Translations under genes and position numbers: made by a program
Notes under the pieces: generated by a model
The model's input: the letters and a program-made list of their open reading frames with translations, nothing else
Database searches by the model: none
What the model was told of the DNA's origin: nothing
Assembly (NCBI GenBank): GCA_934500705.1
Contig: CAKSTI010000001.1
Location: 1 to 64,000 of the forward strand
DNA from: an uncultured Clostridia bacterium
GTDB taxonomy: Bacteria; Bacillota; Clostridia; UMGS1810
Length of the DNA: 64,000 nt
Direction of reading: 5' to 3'
In this document: one piece after another, positions 16,259 to 24,381 of the stretch
Layout: every line of letters begins with the position of its first letter
Numbering within the stretch: position 1 is the first letter of the stretch

Positions 16259-16986
16259 AGTGTTACTACGACTTTCACATACATACAGCGCTTTCACCCT
16301 GCGGCGATGACGATATGACGCCAAACAACATAGTCAATATGGCAGTTTTAAAGGGTCTTGACGCCATTGCGATAACCGACCACAACAGCGCAAAAAACGT
16401 ACCTGCGTGCATTGAGTGTGCCAAGGATAAACCGCTTGTCGTAATTCCGGGTATGGAGATAGAAACCGCAGAGGAAATACATATGCTTGCGCTTTTTGAC
16501 AATGCTGACGCTTTGATGCGGCTTGATAAAATCGTATCGGAAAATTTGCCGGATATTAAGAACAGAGAGGATATTTTCGGCGAGCAGATAATCTATGACA
16601 GTAACGACAACCCAATCGGACGTGAGGAAAATATGCTCGTTACCGCAACCGCACTCGATATTGCCGCAGCTGCCGGCATTGTAAGACAGCTCGGCGGTGT
16701 TGCAATTCCGGCGCACATTGACAAAAGCTCGTACAGCATCGTTTCAAACCTCGGTTTTATCCCCGATGAACAGGAATTTTCTGCCGTAGAGGTTAAAGAC
16801 CCGTTAAAAATAGACAAACTGTCGGAGAGCAATAAATTGGACAAATACTTAATTATACACAATTCCGATGCTCACTATTTGTGGGATATTCACGAAAAAG
16901 AATTTTTCGTTAATGTTGACAATATAAGCGAATTGGATATTATCGATAAATTAAGATGCGGATTGTCCAAAAACATTGTGCAATGA
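16255..16986 (+). CDS. PHP-domain phosphoesterase
   Basis: The 243-residue stand-alone PHP domain has metal-ligand motifs FHIHTALSPCG (HxH), ITDHNS, PGMEIETAEEIHML, PAHIDKS and HNSDAH. Related proteins hydrolyse phosphoesters, including 3',5'-bisnucleotides, histidinol phosphate and DNA ends; the substrate here is unknown. Position as the last gene of the DRTGG/ATPase/HydS-like operon suggests it acts on a phosphorylated signal or nucleotide. The start overlaps the previous stop by 4 nt. Confidence 0.85.
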   Translation: MKCYYDFHIHTALSPCGDDDMTPNNIVNMAVLKGLDAIAITDHNSAKNVPACIECAKDKPLVVIPGMEIETAEEIHMLALFDNADALMRLDKIVSENLPDIKNREDIFGEQIIYDSNDNPIGREENMLVTATALDIAAAAGIVRQLGGVAIPAHIDKSSYSIVSNLGFIPDEQEFSAVEVKDPLKIDKLSESNKLDKYLIIHNSDAHYLWDIHEKEFFVNVDNISELDIIDKLRCGLSKNIVQ

Positions 16987-17000
16987 AACAAAAATGTATA

Positions 17001-17073
17001 TTGACATTTAAAACAATAGCGAAATGCGGAGAAATATGTTATAATAGTTGACATATGTGTTATGATAAATTGA
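17001..17073 (+). promoter_or_regulatory. Promoter region of the hydrogenase structural operon
   Basis: The 139-bp gap before hydC holds TATAAT at 17040-17045 with TGT before it (extended -10, weak -35). A second extended -10-like TGTGTTATGAT ends at 17066. Two TTGACAT words lie at 17001 and 17048. Several overlapping promoters or operator half-sites are possible. No convincing Rex operator (TTGTGAA-N4-TTCACAA type) was recognised. Confidence 0.45.
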
Positions 17074-17125
17074 TATATGTTAATTTACTGACAACGTGTG
17101 ATTAAAATAATGAGGAGGTTTTACA

Positions 17126-17620
17126 ATGAGTGAAATAAAAGCTCCGGCTTTTGTTAGCACATCAGAACAGGACGAGAGGCTTCGGCAGATAATCGAAAAG
17201 TACAAAGACGCCGAAGGCGCTCTTATACCGGTTCTCCACGAGGCGCAGGAAATCTACGGCTACCTTCCCAAGGAAGTTCAGCAGAGAATTTCCGAAGGTC
17301 TTGACATTCCGATGTCCGAGATTTACGGCGTCGTAACGTTCTACACCCAGTTTTCGATTTACCCCAAGGGTCAGTACCAGGTTGCAGTCTGTCTCGGAAC
17401 CGCTTGTTACGTAAAAGGAAGCGGTGACATTATCGACAAGATAAAGCAAAAACTCGGAATTGACGTAGGACAGTGCACAGATGACGGAAAGTTCTCACTT
17501 GACGCTACAAGATGTATCGGTGCCTGCGGTCTTGCACCCGTTCTTACCGTAAACGATGAGGTGTACGGCAGACTTACCGTTGACGACGTTGACGAAATCC
17601 TGGCAAAATATATGGACTGA
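17126..17620 (+). CDS. hydC: Hydrogenase subunit, NuoE-like [2Fe-2S] (HydC)
   Basis: The 164-residue thioredoxin-like ferredoxin has ligands C89, C94 (CLGTAC) and C130, C134 (CIGAC). In NADH-linked electron-bifurcating hydrogenases this subunit relays electrons beside the NuoF-like flavoprotein. The helical N-terminus (LIPVLHEAQEIYGYLP) is typical of NuoE. Start ATG 17126 follows GAGGAGG. It is the first gene of the structural operon; the next ATG is 5 nt past its stop. Confidence 0.93.
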   Translation: MSEIKAPAFVSTSEQDERLRQIIEKYKDAEGALIPVLHEAQEIYGYLPKEVQQRISEGLDIPMSEIYGVVTFYTQFSIYPKGQYQVAVCLGTACYVKGSGDIIDKIKQKLGIDVGQCTDDGKFSLDATRCIGACGLAPVLTVNDEVYGRLTVDDVDEILAKYMD

Positions 17621-17624
17621 TGAT

Positions 17625-18179
17625 ATGACGGAATTATCGCTGCATATTTTGGATATTGTTCAGAATTCAATCAAGGCAAATGCTACGGTTGTTAAAATTC
17701 TGATTGACGAAGATGTTGACGCAAATTTGCTCACTATTGAGATTGACGACAACGGCTGCGGTATGGATAAGAACTTTTTGAGCGACGTTGTAAATCCTTT
17801 CAGAACAACAAGGACGACAAGAAAAGTGGGACTCGGACTTTCGCTTTTTAAAAACGCCTGCGAGCAGACCGGCGGCAGCTTTGACATAAGCTCCGAAGTC
17901 GGAGTCGGTACAAAGGTTAAAGCCGTATTTGTCTATGACAGCATAGACAGGCAGCCGCTCGGAAATATGGCGGAGACAATGTCTGCCGTAATCGGCGGAA
18001 ATGACAGCACGGATTACATCTATCGCCATACGTTTTGCAAAAAGACGTTTGAGTTTTCCACGTTTGATTTGCGAAAGGCTCTCGGCGACGAAATTCGATT
18101 GAGTGAAATTGATGTTTTGAAATGGATTGAGGATTACATAACCGAGAATTTGGAAATTTTATATGGAGGTGCGGTATAA
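17625..18179 (+). CDS. GHKL (histidine-kinase-like) ATPase in the hydrogenase operon
   Basis: The 184-residue protein has an N box at its very start (LHILDIVQNSIKA), G1 (DDNGCGM) and G2 (KVGLGLSL) boxes. No phospho-acceptor His domain or sensor is present. About 60 C-terminal residues beyond the ATPase fold are unassigned. It sits between hydC and the small [2Fe-2S] gene with almost no spacing, and no clear RBS of its own, implying coupling to hydC. It may be a kinase or anti-sigma-like regulator of hydrogenase expression or activity; inferred from context. Confidence 0.82.
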   Translation: MTELSLHILDIVQNSIKANATVVKILIDEDVDANLLTIEIDDNGCGMDKNFLSDVVNPFRTTRTTRKVGLGLSLFKNACEQTGGSFDISSEVGVGTKVKAVFVYDSIDRQPLGNMAETMSAVIGGNDSTDYIYRHTFCKKTFEFSTFDLRKALGDEIRLSEIDVLKWIEDYITENLEILYGGAV

Positions 18180-18554
18180 ATGAAAAGTTTGGCTCAGCTT
18201 GAAGAATTGAGAAATAAGACTTTGGCAAAAGTACACCTGAGAAAAGAGGGCGGCGACGCAATGCGCATTGTTGTCGGTATGGCTACCTGCGGCATAGCTG
18301 CCGGAGCAAGACCGGTTCTCAAAGCTCTGATGGACGAGATTGAAAAGAGAAATCTTACGGATAAGGTTTACGTTACGCAGACAGGCTGCATAGGTCTTTG
18401 CAAATTTGAACCTATCGTTGAGGTGTATATGCCCGATGACAGTAAGATAACTTACGTAGAAATGACTCCCGATAAGGCTGTAAAGATTGTCAGCGAAACC
18501 GTGGTAAACGGCAGAGTTGTTGACGAGTACACCATCGGCGCAAACAATAAATAA
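18180..18554 (+). CDS. Small thioredoxin-like [2Fe-2S] protein
   Basis: This 124-residue protein has ferredoxin motif GMATCGIAAGARP (C37) and TGCIGLCKFEPIVEV (C70, C74). Only three of the usual four ligand cysteines are evident. The fourth ligand may be another residue, or the cluster may be shared or absent. Equivalent genes lie between the NuoE- and NuoF-like subunits in Clostridia and Thermotogae hydrogenase operons and may be a fourth subunit. An excellent GGAGGTG RBS precedes ATG 18180. Confidence 0.82.
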   Translation: MKSLAQLEELRNKTLAKVHLRKEGGDAMRIVVGMATCGIAAGARPVLKALMDEIEKRNLTDKVYVTQTGCIGLCKFEPIVEVYMPDDSKITYVEMTPDKAVKIVSETVVNGRVVDEYTIGANNK

Positions 18555-18568
18555 GGAGGACAGTTCAG

Positions 18569-20362
18569 ATGGAATTAGCAAGAGCTCACGTCCTTGTCTG
18601 CGGCGGTACCGGTTGTACGTCGTCGGGCAGCGAGAAAATAATCAAGAAATTTGAAACAGGTCTCGCCGAAAGAGGACTTGCAGATGAGATTAAAGTTATA
18701 AAAACAGGCTGTTTCGGTCTGTGTGCTTTGGGCCCGATTGTTATTGTGTACCCCGAAGGCGCATTTTACAGTATGGTTAAAGAGGACGACGTTGACGAGA
18801 TTGTTGAGGAACATCTCTTAAAGGGTAGAATTGTTAAAAGACTTCTCTATCAGGAAACGGTTGTTGATGACGATAATATTAAATCACTTAACGAGGTTGA
18901 CTTTTACAGTAAACAGCACCGTGTTGCACTCAGAAACTGCGGTGTTATCAACCCGGAAATTATTGATGAATACATAGCATTCGGCGGATATACTGCGCTC
19001 GGTAAAGTTCTTACCGAGATGACACCGCAGGAGGTTATAGATGAGATTAAGGCTTCCGGCCTGCGTGGCAGAGGCGGCGGCGGTTTCCCGACCGGTCTTA
19101 AATGGCAGTTTACCGCAAACGCACAGGGCGATAAGAAGTTTGTTGCCTGTAATGCGGACGAGGGCGACCCCGGTGCATTTATGGACAGAAGCGTTCTCGA
19201 AGGCGACCCGCACTCTGTAATCGAGGCAATGGCAATAGCGGCTTACGCTGTCGGTGCAGACCAGGGTTACATATACATCAGAGCAGAGTACCCCATAGCG
19301 GTTAACAGACTTAATATCGCTATCGACCAGGCAAGAGAGTACGGCTTGCTCGGCAAAAATATATTTGACACCGGCTTTAACTTTGACCTTGAATTAAGAC
19401 TCGGTGCAGGCGCATTTGTCTGCGGTGAGGAAACGGCTCTTATGACATCAATCGAGGGTCACAGAGGCGAGCCGAGGCCGAGGCCGCCGTTCCCGGCTGT
19501 TAAGGGACTTTTTGCAAAGCCGACGCTCCTTAATAACGTTGAAACATATGCAAACATCACGGCAATAATCAATAACGGTGCCGATTGGTTTGCAAGCATA
19601 GGAACGGAAAAGAGCAAGGGTACCAAGGTTTTCGCTGTCGGCGGAAAAATCCACAATACCGGTCTTGTTGAAATTCCTATGGGAACAACACTGCGTGAGA
19701 TTATCTATGACATCGGCGGCGGTATTCCCAACGGAAAACAGTTTAAAGCCGCACAGACAGGCGGCCCCTCCGGCGGCTGCATACCGGCATCGCTTATCGA
19801 TACGCCGATTGATTACGACTCGCTTATAAGCATAGGTTCAATGATGGGTTCCGGCGGTCTTATCGTTATGGACGAGGACACCTGTATGGTTGACATTGCA
19901 AAGTTCTTCCTCGAATTTACCGTTGACGAGTCTTGCGGTAAGTGCGCACCGTGCCGTATCGGTACAAAAAGACTTTTGGAAATTCTCACCAAAATTACGA
20001 AGGGTGAGGGCACACTCGAAGATATAGACAAGCTTGAAGAACTTTGTTACAGTATTAAAAACGCGGCTCTCTGCGGACTTGGACAGACAGCGCCTAACCC
20101 GATACTGAGCACACTCAGATATTTCAGGGACGAGTACGTTGCTCACGTTGTTGACAAAAAATGTCCTGCCGGCGTATGTAAGGCGCTCATATCCTACAAG
20201 ATTGATGCCGACAAGTGCAAAGGCTGTACTAAGTGCGCAAGAAACTGCCCGGTAGGTGCAATTTCCGGCGCTGTTAAGCAGCCACACGTAATAGACGGTT
20301 CCAAGTGCGTTAAGTGCGGAGTTTGCGTAGACAACTGCCCGTTCGGCGCAATTACTAAGTAA
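18569..20362 (+). CDS. hydB: Hydrogenase subunit, NuoF-like flavoprotein (HydB)
   Basis: The 597-residue flavoprotein of the NAD(P)H-linked, ferredoxin-coupled [FeFe]-hydrogenase. Domains in order are an N-terminal [2Fe-2S] (C11, C16, C48, C52), and an NADH/FMN-binding NuoF core (GLRGRGGGGFPTGLKW; NADEGDPGAFMDR). An SLBB region follows, then a [4Fe-4S] site ESCGKCAPCRIGTKR, and a C-terminal pair of [4Fe-4S] clusters (CKGCTKCARNCP, CVKCGVCVDNCP). This order matches bifurcating HydB. It starts 14 nt after the small [2Fe-2S] gene behind AAGGAGG. Confidence 0.95.
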   Translation: MELARAHVLVCGGTGCTSSGSEKIIKKFETGLAERGLADEIKVIKTGCFGLCALGPIVIVYPEGAFYSMVKEDDVDEIVEEHLLKGRIVKRLLYQETVVDDDNIKSLNEVDFYSKQHRVALRNCGVINPEIIDEYIAFGGYTALGKVLTEMTPQEVIDEIKASGLRGRGGGGFPTGLKWQFTANAQGDKKFVACNADEGDPGAFMDRSVLEGDPHSVIEAMAIAAYAVGADQGYIYIRAEYPIAVNRLNIAIDQAREYGLLGKNIFDTGFNFDLELRLGAGAFVCGEETALMTSIEGHRGEPRPRPPFPAVKGLFAKPTLLNNVETYANITAIINNGADWFASIGTEKSKGTKVFAVGGKIHNTGLVEIPMGTTLREIIYDIGGGIPNGKQFKAAQTGGPSGGCIPASLIDTPIDYDSLISIGSMMGSGGLIVMDEDTCMVDIAKFFLEFTVDESCGKCAPCRIGTKRLLEILTKITKGEGTLEDIDKLEELCYSIKNAALCGLGQTAPNPILSTLRYFRDEYVAHVVDKKCPAGVCKALISYKIDADKCKGCTKCARNCPVGAISGAVKQPHVIDGSKCVKCGVCVDNCPFGAITK

Positions 20363-20377
20363 GAGGAGGGTATTAAG

Positions 20378-22114
20378 ATGGAAATGGTAAATATTAAAAT
20401 TAACGATAAAGATTACAGCGTTCCCGCATCTTACACAATCCTTGATGCCGCAAGAGATGCAAATGTCCACATTCCTACGCTTTGCTACCTTAAAGATATA
20501 AATCAAATCGGTGCTTGCAGAATGTGCCTCGTTGAAATCAAGGGAGCACGTGCGCTCCAAGCGGCGTGTGTTTACCCCGTTTCGGAAGGACTGGAAATAT
20601 ACACAAACACACCCAAGGTAAGAGCGGCAAGAAAGGCTACTTTGGAACTTATTCTCTCAAACCACGAGAAAAAGTGCCTTACCTGTGTGAGAAACAGAAA
20701 CTGCGAACTTCAACAGCTGTCCGAGGAACTCGGAATTGATGATTTAAGATACGAGGGCGAGAACATTCACTATGAGCTTGACGATAGCTCAACATCTCTC
20801 GTAAGAGATAACAACAAGTGTATTCTTTGCCGCCGCTGCGTTGCTGCGTGCAAAAATCAGACGGTTTCGGTTATCGACTGCTCCGAGAGAGGTTTCAGAA
20901 CACATATAGCGTCCACCTTTGAAAAGGATATAAAAGACGTAGGCTGCATTTTCTGCGGACAGTGTATAGTTTCATGCCCGGTTGGTGCACTCTATGAAAA
21001 GAACGATATTCCCAAAGTGCTTGAAGCTATTGACGACACCGAAAAGCACGTTGTTGTTCAGACAGCGCCTGCCGTTCGTGCGGCTCTTGGCGAGGAATTC
21101 GGTCTGCCGATAGGCACTCCGGTTACCGGCAAAATGGTTGCCGCACTCAGAAGACTTGGATTTGACAAAGTATTCGATACGGACACAAGCGCCGACCTCA
21201 CCATAATGGAGGAGGGCACAGAGTTTATAAACAGATTTACAAAGCAGGAAAATCTGCCGATAATTACATCGTGCTCACCCGGTTGGGTTAAGTTCTGCGA
21301 GCACTATTATCCGGAATTTTTGGGTAATCTCTCATCTTGCAAATCACCTATGGAAATGTTCGGTGCAGTTATTAAATCGTACTATGCTGACAAGGCAGGA
21401 ATTGATAAGAAAGATATATATTCCGTTGCAATTATGCCGTGTACTTCCAAAAAGTTTGAGGCAAGCAGAGATGAGATGACTTCAAGCGGATATGCCGACA
21501 TTGACGTATCTCTTACAACAAGGGAGCTTGCAAGAATGATTAAACAGGCGGGAATTGACTTTGTAAATCTCCCCGACGAGGAATTTGACCAGCCGTTCGG
21601 CGAGGCTACCGGTGCCGGCGTTATATTCGGAACAACCGGCGGCGTTATGGAGGCTGCAATCCGTACGGTTTACGAAATTCTCGAAAAGAAACCGCTTGAC
21701 AATCTCAACGTTACGGCAGTGCGTGGCTTAGAGGGTGTTAAAGAGGCAACACTCAAAATTGCCGGAAAAGACGTTAAAGTTGCAGTTGCACACGGAACAA
21801 AGAACGCCAGAGCAATACTTGAAAAAGTTAAAAGCGGCGAACACTATGATTTCATAGAAATTATGGCTTGTCCCGGAGGCTGCATACACGGCGGCGGACA
21901 GCCGATTGTCGATGCACGCACAAAGGCAACGGTTGACGTTAAGGCAAAGAGAGCCGCTGCGCTCTATTCGGAGGACGAGAGCTCAACACTCAGAAAATCC
22001 CACGAAAATCCGAATATTCAGCTTATGTATAAAGAATACTTCAGCGAGCCGGGAAGTCACAAGGCTCACGAACTCCTGCACACACATTACACAGACAGAA
22101 GTGCAAGTAAATAA
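20378..22114 (+). CDS. hydA: [FeFe]-hydrogenase catalytic subunit (HydA)
   Basis: The 578-residue catalytic subunit is responsible for H2 formation or oxidation. The N-terminus has a [2Fe-2S] domain (C36, C47, C50, C64), then a His-Cys3 [4Fe-4S] (H96, C100, C103, C109), then two [4Fe-4S] motifs (C148-C158, C190-C200). The H domain carries L1 TSCSPGW (297-303), L2 MPCTSKK (353-359) and L3 MACPGGCIHGGGQP (496-509). No C-terminal [2Fe-2S] domain is present. Subunits and order point to a trimeric or tetrameric NADH/ferredoxin bifurcating enzyme. Maturases (HydEFG) are not in the window. Confidence 0.96.
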   Translation: MEMVNIKINDKDYSVPASYTILDAARDANVHIPTLCYLKDINQIGACRMCLVEIKGARALQAACVYPVSEGLEIYTNTPKVRAARKATLELILSNHEKKCLTCVRNRNCELQQLSEELGIDDLRYEGENIHYELDDSSTSLVRDNNKCILCRRCVAACKNQTVSVIDCSERGFRTHIASTFEKDIKDVGCIFCGQCIVSCPVGALYEKNDIPKVLEAIDDTEKHVVVQTAPAVRAALGEEFGLPIGTPVTGKMVAALRRLGFDKVFDTDTSADLTIMEEGTEFINRFTKQENLPIITSCSPGWVKFCEHYYPEFLGNLSSCKSPMEMFGAVIKSYYADKAGIDKKDIYSVAIMPCTSKKFEASRDEMTSSGYADIDVSLTTRELARMIKQAGIDFVNLPDEEFDQPFGEATGAGVIFGTTGGVMEAAIRTVYEILEKKPLDNLNVTAVRGLEGVKEATLKIAGKDVKVAVAHGTKNARAILEKVKSGEHYDFIEIMACPGGCIHGGGQPIVDARTKATVDVKAKRAAALYSEDESSTLRKSHENPNIQLMYKEYFSEPGSHKAHELLHTHYTDRSASK

Positions 22115-22128
22115 GACAGCTAAGATAA

Positions 22129-22162
22129 CAAAATCGGTCAGGCTTCCGCTTGACCGATTTTG
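22129..22162 (+). terminator. Hydrogenase operon terminator
   Basis: CAAAATCGGTCA (22129-22140) pairs perfectly with 22151-22162 around a 10-nt loop, 15 nt after hydA. The terminal T-run is part of the stem, so it may act in both orientations. Confidence 0.65.
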
Positions 22163-22183
22163 AAATGCAAGGAGATATTAAAT

Positions 22184-22669
22184 ATGCCCATCAAACATTC
22201 ACAAACCAAAAAATATGTTTTCGCCTTTCTTGTAATACTGCAAATGATTGTAATATTTGCCTTTTCGGCGCAAGATGCGACTCTTTCAGCAAATACAAGC
22301 CACGGATTTATACGGTTTGTGGCGAAAAAAATCTTTTCTGTTTTAACTCCCGGGCAACTGGAAACCGCTGTGGAGCAATTCGATTTTATTGTCCGCAAAA
22401 TGGCACACTTTACAATATACTTTATTCTGGGGATATTCTCCACCTTGTTGTTCGGTGAATTTACCTCAAAACCGAAAAGTATTTTTAAGCGTTCGATTTT
22501 GCTCTGCCTGCTGTATGCGGTAAGCGACGAGATACACCAGTATTTTGTACCGGGGAGAGCTTGCAGAATTATGGACGTTATGATAGATACAACCGGCGGA
22601 GCGCTTGCAAGCGCAATAATTGTTTTTGTGATTTTAAAAGCGGTGGGAAAGAATAAAAAAAGTTGTTGA
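22184..22669 (+). CDS. VanZ-like membrane protein
   Basis: The 161-residue protein has four predicted membrane segments and the VanZ motif VRKMAHFTIYFILG, plus an EIHQYFVPGR segment. VanZ in enterococci confers low-level teicoplanin resistance; the role of chromosomal homologues is unknown. ATG 22184 is 9 nt after AAGGAG. Its stop codon overlaps the -35 box of the asnS promoter. It follows the hydrogenase terminator by about 20 nt, so read-through or an unseen promoter must express it. Confidence 0.82.
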   Translation: MPIKHSQTKKYVFAFLVILQMIVIFAFSAQDATLSANTSHGFIRFVAKKIFSVLTPGQLETAVEQFDFIVRKMAHFTIYFILGIFSTLLFGEFTSKPKSIFKRSILLCLLYAVSDEIHQYFVPGRACRIMDVMIDTTGGALASAIIVFVILKAVGKNKKSC

Positions 22670-22694
22670 CAAGCGGCTTTACGTATGATATACT
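22666..22694 (+). promoter_or_regulatory. Promoter of the asnS T-box transcript
   Basis: Consensus TTGACA (22666-22671) and TATACT (22689-22694) are 17 nt apart, with TGa before the -10. The -35 overlaps the stop codon of the VanZ-like gene. Confidence 0.8.
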
Positions 22695-22699
22695 AATTT

Positions 22700-22976
22700 T
22701 GGTTTTTATGTTAAAAGCTATGATGGAGAGAAGTAACACAGAGGTTCGTTTTAAGCGAGCACGGGGCGGTGTGAGCCGTGTAACAGAGGCTGTGCGAATA
22801 ACACTCCGGAGCTGCAATCTGAAAGGTTTTCCGAGTAGGTGCGCCGTTATTCCGTGCGTTAAACGGTAGGGTTTTGCTTGAAACCCATGAGTGATTAAGC
22901 TGTTGCTTAATAAGATAGGTGGTACCACGGGCTGCACAGACTCGTCCTATTAATTTGGGGACTTGTCTGTGTTTTT
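22700..22976 (+). promoter_or_regulatory. T-box leader, predicted tRNA-Asn specific
   Basis: The leader shows a long Stem I region and the conserved T-box segment AGGTGGTACCACGGG near 22915. A terminator follows (ACAGAC...GTCTGT, about 22937-22972, with a long T-run). The 3' side of Stem I holds AATAACAC. The triplet AAC (22800-22802) is the best specifier and decodes Asn, in agreement with the downstream asnS. Uncharged tRNA-Asn should favour antitermination and expression of asnS-asnA and possibly gatCAB. Confidence 0.88.
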
Positions 22977-22996
22977 TTATAGAAAGGATTGGTAAT

Positions 22997-24367
22997 ATGA
23001 AACATACCGACATAAGAGATTGTTTTGAAAAAGAGGAGCTTGTGGGAAGTAAGCTCACGGTTTGCGGTTGGGTAAGAACATCGAGAGACTCAAAGAATAT
23101 GGCGTTTCTTGAACTCAACGACGGTACAACGCTCAAACATTTGCAGATTGTAATTGATAAAGGCAGCCTCACACCGGACGCAGAGGCACTCAAACTCGGT
23201 GCGTCGCTTAAAGTTGTCGGAACTCTCGTTAATTCGAGAAACAACAGCGTGGAAGTAAACGCCGAGGAAATTGTTGTTCTGGGTAAGTGTCCTCAGGATT
23301 ATCCGCTCCAAAAAAAGAGACATACCCTCGAATTTATGAGAAGTATGCCGCATCTGCGCACCAGGACAAATACATTTAATGCGGTACTTCGTGTCCGCTC
23401 CGTAATGGCAGAGGCAATACACGATTATTTTCAGTCGAGAGGATATGTTTATGTGCACACACCTCTCATAACCGGCAGTGACTGCGAGGGCGCAGGCGAG
23501 ATGTTCAAGGTTACGACAATCGGCTATTCCGATAAATATAAAAATGCGCAGGAATATTACGCAGACGACTTTTTCGGCCGCCGTGTGGGACTCAGCGTTT
23601 CCGGTCAGCTTGAAGGCGAAGTTGCCGCTATGGCAATGGGTAAGATATATACCTTCGGACCGAGTTTCAGAGCGGAAAACAGCAACACCCCAAGGCACGT
23701 GGCAGAGTTCTGGCACGTTGAGCCGGAGGTGGCATTTGCGGAGCTTGACGATATTATAGAAATCGCCGAGGATATGATTAAGAGCATAATTAAATATGTT
23801 ATTGACAAATGCCCCGACGAGCTTGCTTTCTTTGACGAACGTTTTGAAAAGGGACTTATCGAAAAACTTCACAACGTCGTAAACAACGATTTTGAGATTG
23901 TGGATTATACAAAGGCAATAGAGATTTTAAAGGCAGCCGACAAAGAGTTTGCATATCCCGTTGAGTGGGGCTGTGACCTGCAAACAGAACACGAACGCTA
24001 TATTACCGAGGAAGTTTACAACAAACCCGTGTTTATAACAAACTATCCCAAGGTTATTAAGTCTTTCTATATGAAGCAAAACCCGGACGGCAAAACCGTT
24101 GCCGCAACCGACTTGTTGGTTCCGGGCGTCGGCGAGATTATAGGTTGCAGCGAACGTGAGGCAGACTACGACAAACTCGTTGCCGCAATGAAAGAAAGAA
24201 ATATGAATTTGGACGACTACAAGGATTACCTTGACCTCAGAAAGTTCGGGTCTGTTCCTCACAGCGGTTTCGGACTCGGATTTGAAAGAATTATTATGTA
24301 CGTAACGGGTATGAGCAATATCAGAGACGTAATTCTCTATCCGAGAACAGTCGGCAGTATCAGATAA
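22997..24367 (+). CDS. asnS: Asparaginyl-tRNA synthetase
   Basis: The 457-residue class IIb synthetase charges tRNA-Asn. An N-terminal OB-fold (VCGWVRTSRDSKNMAFLELNDG) precedes the catalytic core with motif 2 (PSFRAENSNTPRHVAEFWHVEPE) and motif 3 (GFGLGFERIIMYVTG). An AAAGGATTGG ribosome-binding site precedes ATG 22997, directly after the T-box terminator. It is first in a tight series with asnA. Confidence 0.96.
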   Translation: MKHTDIRDCFEKEELVGSKLTVCGWVRTSRDSKNMAFLELNDGTTLKHLQIVIDKGSLTPDAEALKLGASLKVVGTLVNSRNNSVEVNAEEIVVLGKCPQDYPLQKKRHTLEFMRSMPHLRTRTNTFNAVLRVRSVMAEAIHDYFQSRGYVYVHTPLITGSDCEGAGEMFKVTTIGYSDKYKNAQEYYADDFFGRRVGLSVSGQLEGEVAAMAMGKIYTFGPSFRAENSNTPRHVAEFWHVEPEVAFAELDDIIEIAEDMIKSIIKYVIDKCPDELAFFDERFEKGLIEKLHNVVNNDFEIVDYTKAIEILKAADKEFAYPVEWGCDLQTEHERYITEEVYNKPVFITNYPKVIKSFYMKQNPDGKTVAATDLLVPGVGEIIGCSEREADYDKLVAAMKERNMNLDDYKDYLDLRKFGSVPHSGFGLGFERIIMYVTGMSNIRDVILYPRTVGSIR

Positions 24368-24381
24368 CGGAGGTTTTGAAT

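Noticed and set aside
17001..17100. Rex (NADH-sensing repressor) operator before hydC
   Set aside because: The region has TTGACAT words and AT-rich palindromic stretches, but no good TTGTGAA-N4-TTCACAA match could be found by eye.
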